From positions 1,302,001 through 1,366,000 of the forward strand of contig JAHEWK010000007.1 of assembly GCA_020740775.1 (NCBI GenBank): 64,000 bases of DNA. Direction: 5' to 3'. The DNA is from Ilyonectria destructans (taxonomy: Eukaryota; Ascomycota; Sordariomycetes; Hypocreales; Nectriaceae). Under the pieces are notes generated by a model. That model was not told the origin of the DNA and ran no database searches. It saw only the letters and a list, made by a program, of their open reading frames with translations. Numbering within the stretch: the first letter of the stretch is position 1; each line of letters begins with the position of its first letter. Of the stretch, positions 1-9,348 are shown in pieces. The translations under genes and the position numbers were made by a program.

Positions 1-1025
1 CAGTTCGAGAGTTAATCAGGTGAGACGAATGATAATGCGGGATTCAGGAGAGGCTGGTAAGTGAGATCTTGATTCGCGTTCAGGGCCTCTCTCAGCGGTA
101 ATTGTTGAAATGATTGGCCGATATTTGCTCACGTTTCCGAGCTGATCTGCGTCAGAATAGTCTCCCCGAGGGTCCGAGGCCGATTCTCAACCAGTACGTA
201 GGCCGACAAGAGATCAGCAGCAATATGACAGCCACCAATGGGGCGCATGGAGCGGGATATCAAAGTATCACTAATCACGTCGTGGGTCGTGAGGGGTGGC
301 TGTCTTGATACATGTTTAAAGAGAAACCTGCGAGGTAAACCTGCAGGAAGAGTGTTGAGCCATCATTCATTGGCTGTATGCGCTATTGAATCATAAAACC
401 TGTACCCGGATCTCGCACGCTGGCGAGTCGGAGAGTTCAACATACTTGTTGTGGGGAAGACAGCTGAGGGATCTCCTGCAGGGCATCTTGTATGCCGCCT
501 CGACGTACGGGCCGTGCTGGAGCCGGTTGAGGTCAGGTCGGGGCTCATGCAGAACGTCTCCGCTGCATCGCTAAATTGAACTAATCGCGGAGGATTCCGG
601 CGGACATCCCGTCTTGGTAAATGCACCATGGTGTCCACTTCACGGGACGGCAGAGAGCGGGGACTTGGATGTGCTTTGTCGAACATGGGATAACAGGCCG
701 CATGCATGTTCTAGGATTCGGAGAAGGTTCGACCGCCGGCACTTGAGCCAACTAACCAACTTAAGTGAGCTGGTTGAGCTGTCATGTCTTGCCTGATCGA
801 CCGGCTGCATTGTGTGGAGATGCTGTGATGTGGTGGCAAGGAGGGAAGGGAGCAGGGGATGGAAGAGACTAGGTGGCTGGGTTGCGTAGCTGATACCATG
901 GTCGTTATTATTTGGAAATGAAGTTGATATGTCCATCGAGCTTAAAAGAGAACCATTCCCCATCTCATCCAGTAAATAAACCAAGCAAGGCATTCGCAGT
1001 ATCGACATCGTCTCTACAAACGACA
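1..1025. other. intergenic / promoter region, no supported gene
   Basis: Short open frames exist on both strands, but none has a recognisable motif or a plausible splice-joined extension. The last 150 bases are the probable promoter and leader of the secreted PAN-domain gene that begins at 1026, with a weak A/T-rich element around 970. Nothing else can be supported. Confidence 0.6.
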
Positions 1026-3089
1026 ATGAAGATTACCCAAGATCTTCTTCTTTCTCTGGCCCTGGCTGGCTCAGTCGCCTTTTCCAATGCCGAACTTAGC
1101 TACGTTTGCCCTGGTGACGTGGGAAAGACGATTGTTCGGTGAGAATCCCCACCCTCCTGATTTCGAGATCAGATTGCTGACAACCGTTATCCTCCGGGCG
1201 CTAGATCCTTCAAGAAGTATGAGTTCAAGTGTAACTGGGGTGTCAAAGGCCTACCAACCAAGTCGGTCCCTGGTGCCAACACGATTGAGTGTGCTGGCAT
1301 CTGTGCCAAGGACCCTAGCTGTCTGCACATAACCTACACCGAAAAGACCGGCAAGTGCGACATGAAGGCAGCTGGTGAGCTCTTTGAGCAAACCAAGTTC
1401 CCCATTACCACTTGGTACTTCATTGGCGACGCGCCGGGTGAGCCGGATACTGGCAGCGAAGTCGTGACTTCCCTAGTTACCGATACTCAGAAGCCTCTCA
1501 CCGGTGGCGACAAACTCTGGAGGCAACAATGACGCCTCCGGCAACCTTCCATCCTACTCCTGCCCCCAGGACAACCTGAAGACATACACCGTGTAAGTTA
1601 TTTGTTAGTCCATCTGCTAGAGGGGTGTCTGACATATAGACAGCGGTGAAATTACCTACGAGCTGCAGTGCGGCAACGGACACAGCATGGGCCACTGGAC
1701 CAGCGAGCCGGGCACGAACTTGAAGGCGTGCGCTGATCGTTGCGCGGCCACCCCGGAATGCAACAGCTGCGACTTTGACCGAACCACGAATATTTGCTAC
1801 TTCAAGAATGCCCCGTCCGTGACTGCCCCTTGGGTTAATGGAGACGCTTGATACCGTGTTACCTGCCCCAAGGTTCGGGCCACTGAAGCAAACAAGAAGC
1901 CCGAGATCACAAAGAGCCTTGTCTGCCCTCAGAGTACGGACTGCGGTTCTCCATTTACTGTTTGACCAAGTCACTAACACTTTCGGTAGATGACGGAAAG
2001 GTCTTTGAGGGATCTGACGGAACTTGGTTCTATCTCCAGTGCTGCTCTGACACCGATGGTGCCTCCATTCTTGGCCTCGAGACCGCCTCTAGCCACAAAG
2101 ATTGTCTTGAGAAGTGTGTCACTGACAAGAAATGCAAGAGGTATGTGTGCAAACCAACTTATGAATTGTACATGATGCTAACATAATAAACCAGTGTCAC
2201 CTACGCTGCTGGCGATGGTTCCACCCCCAACTGCAAGCTGTATGGCCACGGCCTCTTTTCCAAGACTGTCATCGCGGGCGTGCACCACGCCTTCGTCACT
2301 GACCCTCCTACGGAGGAGCCCAAGGTTTCTGAGGCCAAGCTGTGCTCTACGGAATGCCCTGCTACTCATGGTCAGCTCTTCGTTAGCGCCACTGGCGAGG
2401 TAGGTAACTACAACACCAATTAGCGCAAGGACATAAATTTGAGTAGCTAACCTAAGTCTTAGAACTTCCAAATGTCATGCGACAAGCGTCACGGCACTAC
2501 CTACCTCAAGATTGATCGCCAGCCTTCCTTTGAGGCCTGCATGAGCTCCTGTGCTGCTATGCCCGCTTGCCACAGCGCTGGGTATGAGCCACTCACTAAG
2601 AAATGTTTTAACGGCAACAACCACAACCAACCCGCCATTGACGCAAATGCCTTCCTCTCCGCTCACTCTCTCGGATGCGCCGGTGCTTGCTCCAGCTGCA
2701 AGAAGGGCTGTGGCCAGCTGAACTCGGCCGCCCTGTCCGCTGATGTCGCTGGCTGCGAGGCCGATCACGGAAAACTCATCACCTCCGGTGGCGAGGACTT
2801 CCGTCTCCAGTGCAAACACTGCTACCGCAGCAGCGGCCACTTCAAGCTGAAGGGCAAGACCATGGCTGAGTGTGCCAAGGCTTGTGCCGAGAACCCCAAC
2901 TGCCATGGCGCCAACTGGATGGGTCCTGTGACTGGCTGTAACGCTCACCCTGCCACTCAGCCTGGCGGAGCTGCCCCTGTCTTCTACCGAGATGCTCGCT
3001 GTGATGCTCTGATGCCTCAGAGCCGCAGCTTGCCTCACTATGATAACATTGGCGCCGACAGCCCCGAGATTACCGCTCGTGACTGGTAA
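1026..3089 (+). pseudogene. secreted multi-PAN/apple-domain protein, apparently broken
   Basis: The frame starts with a clear signal peptide (MKITQDLLLSLALAGSVAFSNA) and reads through cysteine-rich PAN/apple-like modules. I count five, each with a pattern such as YELQCGNG or FRLQCKHC, followed by an acidic C-terminus. PAN modules mediate protein or carbohydrate contacts, so an extracellular or cell-wall role is inferred. Introns are visible at about 1139-1204, 1593-1641, 1965-1989 (non-consensus GTTCTC donor upstream), 2141-2193 and 2401-2462, and their phases join well. Two lesions interrupt it. Between about 1440 and 1500, in the linker after module 1, the frame must shift by one base, and no intron choice repairs the phase. 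At 1849-1851 an in-frame TGA sits inside module 2. Sequence upstream and downstream of both lesions is still clearly coding-like, so decay is recent or the assembly contains errors. A gene caller would probably split it or start at about 1962. Confidence 0.7.
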
Positions 3090-4002
3090 ATATTACGATG
3101 CTGCAGTATGAATGGGTGGTGTATGTGGCGGTTGTATTTAATGCAACAGTTCGCCCACATATAGATGATTGAGACAGGCTAGAGGAAGGCTGGAGATGGT
3201 TGAGACATGGATGGATTTTGAAATATTGGGATGTTACCATACGAGAATGAAAAACGTTGAATAAACTCCGTTGTGATCGCAGATTTATGGAAGTGCTTCC
3301 AGCTCTTGTAGGGAGGAAACCGGACGGTCGTTGCGTCTTCTCCGTCAATATCCATGCCAAACAATGAATAGAGTATTGCTATTCGGACACATGAATTTTG
3401 CTATTTGCACACAGCTAAAGTGACGATTGACCTCGACAAGGGCGAACTGGACAATGGCAGGACGTTTATTGACACCGTTCCCGAATATGTTCAGAAACTT
3501 GAAGATGACATGACTCATCTCAAAGATTTGTCTGTGTCGAACGGCGAACTGGGAGGCTCCCTCGATGTTTAATGGGATCATCACAACCGCGGGTTCCGTC
3601 CAGCTATACAGCCGGAATGCGTTGTTTGGGATGGGGTTAGGCGACTGGAGCTAGCATAGCATACCGACAAATTACTCTCATTTTAGCGACTCACAATGGA
3701 GGTCATGGGTCTTATATGCACCCCATATCATCCCAACAAATCACTTGCCTTTTACTTTTAGGGTTCACAAGGAAGTCGCGCACTGCATATGCATCCCATC
3801 ATTCCTTTCAATATAGGTACGCGGATCAGCAGTTGTCCGTTCACGATCACACATTCTTGCCCAACAGCAGTCGCATGGCATCCAGCATAGCTCCTTCCCA
3901 CTATTGAAAAACGCCATGGCCTTTTTGGTTCACTCGCAGACACGAAAGACGTGTAAATAAATATATAGAGCCAGGTATCTAGCCCCACGGGTATCAATGT
4001 CG
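3090..4002. other. intergenic region with a short coding-like relic (3372-3571)
   Basis: After the PAN gene there is no complete gene. On the + strand, 3372-3571 reads open for about 66 codons, beginning SIAIRTHEF and ending GELGGSLDV before a TAA. It looks acidic and protein-like but has no start codon and no recognised domain. Its first bases (AGTATTGCTATTCGGACACA) resemble short segments at 50843-50862 and, inverted, at 51320-51345, so it may be the edge of a dispersed element. From 3600 to 4002 nothing is recognised except the 3' end of the calmodulin-like gene. Confidence 0.35.
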
Positions 4003-4824
4003 TTACTTGGACGGGTCTGTCATGATGTGTACGAATTCGTTGTCTATTGCAATATTAAAACAAGCTACAGGGTTAATAGGAGTGGAAAGCCTCACAATCT
4101 ATCGTGCCGTTTCCGTCTTTGTCAGCTACTTCGAGCATCTCGTTGATTTCTTCTTCGGTGAGCCTTTCGCCAAGAGAGAGCATGACTTGGTGGATTTCGT
4201 CGCGGGAAATGGTGCCGCTGCCGTCTTTATCGAATACCTGCATGGAGTTAGTGGCAAATTATGAACGGCATGTGGCGTTTCGGACTTTGAATGCATCAAG
4301 GAGGTCTTCTTGAATATCGTTGATATTTCTTTTCTTCGACATGATAGCTAGGAATTCTGAGCCAGTTAGCTTACAGAATTGAACGAATACGAGGCGAGTT
4401 CTTGGACGAACCGAAAAAGTCAATGGTGCCGTTCTTGTCGACATCGATCTCGTTGACCATGTCCTGCAACTCGACGTCGGAGAGATTTTGACCCAAGGAG
4501 CGCATAACGGTGCCGATATCCTTGGCTGTGACCTGGCCTGGAGTTGTGTCAATGATATCCTTTGGGAATTGTGAGGGTCATCGCGATACTATGGCTTGTC
4601 ATTTTCAGGAAAGAGGATCACGTACCATCCCCATTTGAGTCCTAGGTCTGGATATCAGTTTAGTTGGTAAAATCAACGACGGAAGACTCACAAAAAGGGA
4701 AAACGCTGCCCTGAACTCGGCGATCTGCTGGTCGCTGAAGGAAACAGCCTGTACACGATAGACCACGTTAGCCAGTTACGTTCAAGGGGCAAACATGCCT
4801 TCTGGAAGCGAGCGATCTAACCAT
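4003..4824 (-). CDS. calmodulin-like EF-hand protein
   Basis: This is a seven-exon gene on the minus strand: 4822-4824, 4692-4748, 4626-4641, 4412-4537, 4286-4356, 4096-4237 and 4003-4043. The exons sum to 456 nt, giving 151 residues, close to calmodulin's 148-149. All four EF-hand loops are present, starting [36 protein letters not shown] and [12 protein letters not shown], with acidic residues at the calcium positions; loop 1 ends in D rather than E. Family knowledge: such proteins are cytosolic Ca2+ sensors that bind and activate target enzymes. The sequence diverges from canonical fungal calmodulin (for example [13 protein letters not shown] instead of a FPEFLTMMARKM-type helix), so it is more likely a calmodulin-like paralogue than the essential calmodulin. 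The first coding exon is only the ATG, which is common for fungal calmodulin genes. All junction phases are consistent. Confidence 0.9.
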
Positions 4825-5224
4825 GATGTCTGGATAGTCGTTAGGGTGTCGTTTGGAGCAGTTCTGAATGATTAAAGACGCAGGTTACGCGTCAGGCTGA
4901 GTATCGAGGGAGCAATGTGGGGTTCTGCATTTGGCACTGCCATCGAGCGGTGTGGCAGGGCAGAATTAGGTAGAACTGGAATGAAGGCATCGAGCAATTG
5001 GTATTGAGGCTGTTCTCGTGCATAATATCGACATTTATTTTATATCCGCCACTGATAGCTCAACGCCCTACAACCGGGTCAATACTATATTTAGCCACTT
5101 CTCCATCTGCCGTGGCGTTCTTATACTTGCATGGTCGCCGATCTGACCCAGCCAATCAGTTTCACGGCCCTGTGGAGATGACAGGGGATGAGGCATCGGT
5201 TGCAAAATAGCTCCAGATCTGGCC
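4825..5224. other. intergenic region between divergent and convergent ends
   Basis: About 400 bases hold the promoter of the calmodulin-like gene and the 3' flank of the epimerase-like gene. Short frames here have no recognisable features. Confidence 0.5.
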
Positions 5225-6313
5225 CTACTCTTGTCGTGTAAATCCAACTCGCTTCATCTGGCCCTGTCCAATTCTTTGTTGAATGGTTGCGATATTCTCG
5301 TGTCCGCTCTTCTTCAGAGCCTCGTAGGCCTTGCGATGCACTCGGACATTCTGCGAGAACAGCGACCGCTTGTCCGTCCACCCAATCGCTTGTCGGATCT
5401 TGTCGCTGCCAACCCACTGGCTGAAGCTGAAGACGGAGTGCAACCCAGTAGGGAACGAAGCTGGAGCATCCGCGGCAGAAACAAACTCAACACCGCCCTC
5501 GAACCCGTACTCCTTGGCCAATGCCTCTGTCACTTCTTGCATCGTCTCGTACCGGTGACCGGAAATGTTGAAGGCCTGTCCAGCTACTGCCTTTCTGTCC
5601 TCGTGCTGCGCCAGTTGCAGGTATGCCTCCGCACAATCGTCGACGTGCGTGGCATGCATAATGCTGTTCGGGTTGCCGGGAACCTTGAGCACCTTGGCAC
5701 CGGTTGCTGCTTCTTCGGACACGAAATCAAACATGGCTCCGTAGTAGCTGCTCGAGTATCCAAAAACACATGTTGGGCGCAGGAGGATTGCGTCAAAGAG
5801 CTCAGGGTGGTCGAAGATGGTGACGCAGCTCTCTTGCCGTTCCCGGAGGAGTTCCGGGCCATTGAGCGGTGATTCTTCTGTTTGGGCAGAAAGGCCTGGT
5901 GTTCCATGGGCACCTGTCATGCCGTAATCCTTGCAGCCGGATGACCAAAGGACGAGAGGCCGCACGCCGTTTTCGTTGCTCTTGGCGGCAAGGACACGAA
6001 CAAGGCCCATAACCTCTTTGAAGTGGGCCCCGTAGCCAGGGAATTGCTCAGTGCAGCTCACAATGGCATCGAAAGTCTGGGATTGTTCGTACAGGCCGTC
6101 GAGAAAACTATGGTCGGTAAATGTGCCCACCACTGGAATCGCCTCTGAGAGCGTCAACTCGGCCGTAGCTGAGGCCTTCCGAACTAGGCCAAATGTCTTC
6201 CAGCCGGCTCTGACAAAGGCTCGACAGATTGCGGAGCCGATGTAGCCATTGGCGCCCGTGACCAAGACTGTTCGAGTCCGGTTTGGCTGGGATTGGTCGT
6301 TTGTAGGTGCCAT
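5225..6313 (-). CDS. NAD(P)-dependent epimerase/dehydratase-like protein (extended SDR)
   Basis: A single uninterrupted frame of 362 residues if it starts at 6313 (MAPTNDQS). An upstream in-frame ATG at 6424 would add 37 residues that look unlike the family, so I prefer the inner start, which places the nucleotide-binding motif TGANGYIG near residue 20 as usual. The Rossmann N-terminus, the ILLRPTCVFGY strand and the HVDDCAEAYL segment are typical of extended SDRs acting on nucleotide sugars or small ketones. The catalytic Y-x3-K is not obvious: SSGCKDYGMTGAH stands where it is expected, so the protein may be an atypical member with a changed reaction. It lies on the same strand as the P450 reductase, 260 bases from that gene's stop codon, and may belong to the P450 cluster. 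The substrate cannot be deduced. Confidence 0.82.
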   Translation of the reverse strand: MAPTNDQSQPNRTRTVLVTGANGYIGSAICRAFVRAGWKTFGLVRKASATAELTLSEAIPVVGTFTDHSFLDGLYEQSQTFDAIVSCTEQFPGYGAHFKEVMGLVRVLAAKSNENGVRPLVLWSSGCKDYGMTGAHGTPGLSAQTEESPLNGPELLRERQESCVTIFDHPELFDAILLRPTCVFGYSSSYYGAMFDFVSEEAATGAKVLKVPGNPNSIMHATHVDDCAEAYLQLAQHEDRKAVAGQAFNISGHRYETMQEVTEALAKEYGFEGGVEFVSAADAPASFPTGLHSVFSFSQWVGSDKIRQAIGWTDKRSLFSQNVRVHRKAYEALKKSGHENIATIQQRIGQGQMKRVGFTRQE

Positions 6314-6572
6314 GTTGTTGTATTTCGCGTTGTTGGTAACAAACTGCAGGTTGTAAACTCTCTCTTTCTTATGCCAAGTTTTCAACTCCCATAGAAATGT
6401 TGCGATCTGCGTTTGGGAGTCCATTCGTCACCCTGTGGAGAACACTAAAGATGGATGCACCGTGATTTGTAAGCCTCGGACAGACACCAAACCCGATTGC
6501 CTCTATAAGTGGACTAAAATACTATGGAGTAACGTTATTTTCATGCCTCGGCTCGGCAGTATAATTGTCAAT

Positions 6573-8663
6573 CTAGCTCCACACATCCTCGAACCAGCGA
6601 TTTTCCTTCTTTCTGAGCGCCCTCCAGTTGAGAGCCTCGGTCTCAGACCAATCACGGATTTCCATCGTGGCCTCAGTCAAGACATTACCAACCGCTTTTG
6701 CCATGGTCGCCGCGCCGCAGATATAGAATGCGGCATCGTTATCTCCAAGCATCCGGATGACGTCCATCCTTCGCAATTGGACCATGTCTTGCACGTACGT
6801 CTTCTTGCCATTGGCGCGGGAAAAGGCGGTGACAATCTCAAGTTTCCCAGCGAGTGGGCCTGACCTCAGCTCACCAAGCTCCTCCTCATACAAATAGTCG
6901 GCCTGGTTCTGGCAGCCGAAGAACAGAATCATCGGGCCAATTTGTTTTCCAACGGAACTGAGGCGCGCTCGCTCGTGCAGAAATGCTCGGAATGGAGCGA
7001 TTCCGGTTCCTGCAGCGACCATGACTAAAGGAATTGCAGAGTTTGTAGGGAGCTTGAATGTTGACTTGCGGATCTGAATGTACAGTTTCGGCGAGTCTGT
7101 CGATGTATTTTCAGAAGGCTTCTTGGTTGAAAGGAAAGTGCTGGCCAGTCCTGGAATTACCACATCGGGATTCACACGTAGCGTCGATGGCTTGACTGAT
7201 ACCGTAAGAGTCACGGCACGGGGAGATGTGACCCTCGAGCTGGCGATGGAGTAAAGGCGCGGCTGCATCGTCGGCAATGCATCAATGATAAAACAGAGTG
7301 GTAGCGAATCCCAAGAAACGGAAGGGTCGATGCCAACCGCGTACTCCAAAAGTCGAGAAAGCGTAAGATGATTGTTCTCCAGAAATGAGGCATAGATTTC
7401 TCGGTTCTTGCTGATAGTTTCCAGAGCCTGTTTGACTTTGACGCTGGAAGACATCAGAGCCAATGCTGAGACGGTCTCTCGAGGAACAGGACTGCAAATT
7501 TCTAGGTAAAACCGAAAGAGAGCCTCGACGGTAGTCAAACTCGGCACTTTGGCGTCGTCGTAGTCGGACTTCTGCATAATTTTGATGGGAATATCTCGTT
7601 TCGATTCGATTTTGAGAATACGAAGAAGACGGCCCACTTCTTCCGCAGAATTCTCAGGCCACACCGCGATATGGTCTCCAGTCTTATACTTGATCTGCGC
7701 ATGGGCAGACAAGTCCACTGTCACCTCAATGCAAGCCCTGTCTTGGGTTGCATATCGCGTAAGCACCTTGTTCGAGACCACGAGGACTGAGACAATATCC
7801 ATGCCCATGGTATTTCGTGACCCCATCTTTTGGAAGGGACGTCCAAGGTGCAGTTGGTCTGCTGGTGTTGAAGGCTGTTCGATCACATCGACCAGAGGTT
7901 CGTATCCGCTTTCTTGTTCCGAAAGACCAAGGTTAGAAGCCAAGGTAGAAAAAAGCCTCTCCTTCCAGTCCATGAAATCCTCTTCCGTGGTACGAGTGGC
8001 TTCATTTCCTTTTCCAGCCGGGAGGATCTGGGTTGCGCCAAATTTAGACATTGCCGTTACGACTTCGTCAACGGTTTTGTTGAAGTATCTGTAGTTGGAG
8101 TTTCCACACCCAAAGGCAACGAACTTGACATTCGCTAGGGATGTTTTGGCTGTATAATTCATCGAGGAGACAAAGTCCTGAGCATTGTCACTCGGGTCGC
8201 CCTCGCCGTATGTCGAGACTATGAAAACGACCAGGGTTGATGCCGAGAGGCGAGCAACAGACTCGGCGTCATACTCGGACAAGTCGGCCACCATTGCCTT
8301 CAACTTGAATCGCTGATGAGATTCCCGCGCCAGACGTTGGGCAAAACCCTCGGCTGTGCCAGATTGGGAGCCCCAGAAGACCACCAGATCAGCATTGTTC
8401 TGGCTAACCAGGTCTGCAATGTTTCGCGACCGACTCTGGGTTTGAACGGCGATGCCTGAGGATTGCTGCGGCCGCTCAAAGAATTTGTACCGGTATGGAT
8501 CCGACTTGGGAAAGATGCTTCCCCGATTGATGACATATACAGAGCCAAGGACAACTGCAGGAAGTAAGAGAAGGTCCACGGGGCTTAAAGTCTTGGACAT
8601 TGACTGAACAACATCGTTCCAGAGTTTGGGCTGAGAGTCTGAGAGGTCAAACGAATTAAACAT
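6573..8663 (-). CDS. NADPH-cytochrome P450 reductase (CPR)
   Basis: An intronless frame of 696 residues, the usual CPR length, with domains in order. A membrane anchor (about residues 28-46, LLLLPAVVLGSVYVINRG) is followed by a flavodoxin FMN domain (GSQSGTAEGFA, STYGEGDPSDNA, FGCGNSNYRYFN), a connecting and FAD domain (PRLYSIASS near residue 470), and an NADPH domain (AAGTGIAPFRAF, YICGAATMAKAV, then the C-terminal FEDVWS with the aromatic W that stacks on FAD). It would pass electrons from NADPH to P450s at the ER membrane. Most ascomycetes have a housekeeping CPR elsewhere. The lack of introns and the head-to-head position with a P450 (685 bp apart) suggest a dedicated redox partner for that enzyme; this is inference. 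The 685-bp shared promoter contains four CGGCGA/TCGCCG sites. Confidence 0.95.
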   Translation of the reverse strand: MFNSFDLSDSQPKLWNDVVQSMSKTLSPVDLLLLPAVVLGSVYVINRGSIFPKSDPYRYKFFERPQQSSGIAVQTQSRSRNIADLVSQNNADLVVFWGSQSGTAEGFAQRLARESHQRFKLKAMVADLSEYDAESVARLSASTLVVFIVSTYGEGDPSDNAQDFVSSMNYTAKTSLANVKFVAFGCGNSNYRYFNKTVDEVVTAMSKFGATQILPAGKGNEATRTTEEDFMDWKERLFSTLASNLGLSEQESGYEPLVDVIEQPSTPADQLHLGRPFQKMGSRNTMGMDIVSVLVVSNKVLTRYATQDRACIEVTVDLSAHAQIKYKTGDHIAVWPENSAEEVGRLLRILKIESKRDIPIKIMQKSDYDDAKVPSLTTVEALFRFYLEICSPVPRETVSALALMSSSVKVKQALETISKNREIYASFLENNHLTLSRLLEYAVGIDPSVSWDSLPLCFIIDALPTMQPRLYSIASSRVTSPRAVTLTVSVKPSTLRVNPDVVIPGLASTFLSTKKPSENTSTDSPKLYIQIRKSTFKLPTNSAIPLVMVAAGTGIAPFRAFLHERARLSSVGKQIGPMILFFGCQNQADYLYEEELGELRSGPLAGKLEIVTAFSRANGKKTYVQDMVQLRRMDVIRMLGDNDAAFYICGAATMAKAVGNVLTEATMEIRDWSETEALNWRALRKKENRWFEDVWS

Positions 8664-9348
8664 GTCGTCAATGCTACAAGGTATGCAATGAGGAAGCGAA
8701 TGGTAAGTGCATCCGTGACACCATTCGGAGATGAAAAGTCAACCTGCCTCTTGATATAGGAAATATACATTAGAGACGCCGGATTGCTTCACAGAAACTC
8801 GTTGAGCATCCCGAGAGTCAGTAGAATCCCAAACCAGAAGGCTTTCGCCGAAATACATCCAAACCTTGAGGATGGCGAACCTCGCAAATTCGGCGAGTGC
8901 TGTCGGGAATGTCTGCGATGCTCCTTTCCATTTTAGGAAAATTTTCGCCGGGTCTTCGCTAGAGCAGGGCTGACTAGTGGTCGATATTGTGTCTAGATGA
9001 CCTCAACTGAGGGGTAGCGAAAGCCCCAGGAATTGGTCAAGCATGGCAGCCACATAGCTGACTTTGTTTTGGAGTGATGATAGGGCCCGAACCGTCTTGA
9101 ATTCGGCGACTGTTCTCTTTCTCGAGTTAGCCTGGCATGCTTTGCACGGCTACGTCAATCTTACCCCACGTTCAAAAATGATGCAGATCTGAAAGGCGTC
9201 TCCTACGGCTTTCTTCCCCGCGGGGTTGTGTGAGCCTGTGTAAGATGACGGAATTTATTCCCTAAAGCGACTTCTGAGGTAATAACTCAAAATATTGGGA
9301 TATCAAGTCTCCTTCTTAGATGTATAAGAACCCGTCCTAGAGGATTGG
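8664..9348. promoter_or_regulatory. bidirectional promoter of the CPR / P450 pair with repeated CGGCGA sites
   Basis: The gap between the divergent CPR and P450 genes holds the hexamer CGGCGA or its complement four times in 265 bases: TCGCCG at 8845-8850, CGGCGA at 8891-8896, TCGCCG at 8945-8950 and CGGCGA at 9104-9109. Each is preceded or followed by an A/T run giving TTCGGCGA-like sites. About 0.3 occurrences would be expected by chance in 685 bases. CGG half-sites are typical of Zn2Cys6 regulators. The same motif is found upstream of the MFS gene and of the Zn2Cys6 gene downstream. Confidence 0.55.

Noticed and set aside
640..1026. 128-codon minus-strand frame upstream of the PAN gene
   Set aside because: Low-complexity composition, no motif, and it overlaps the promoter of a strong gene model.
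4073..4100. Calmodulin-like protein ending DCEAFHSY at 4073
   Set aside because: That is read-through of an intron; splicing to 4043 gives the expected DYNEFVHIM end of EF-hand 4.
6314..6424. Upstream start codon of the epimerase-like gene
   Set aside because: The added 37 residues are atypical, and the inner ATG at 6313 puts the TGANGYIG motif at the usual distance from the N-terminus.
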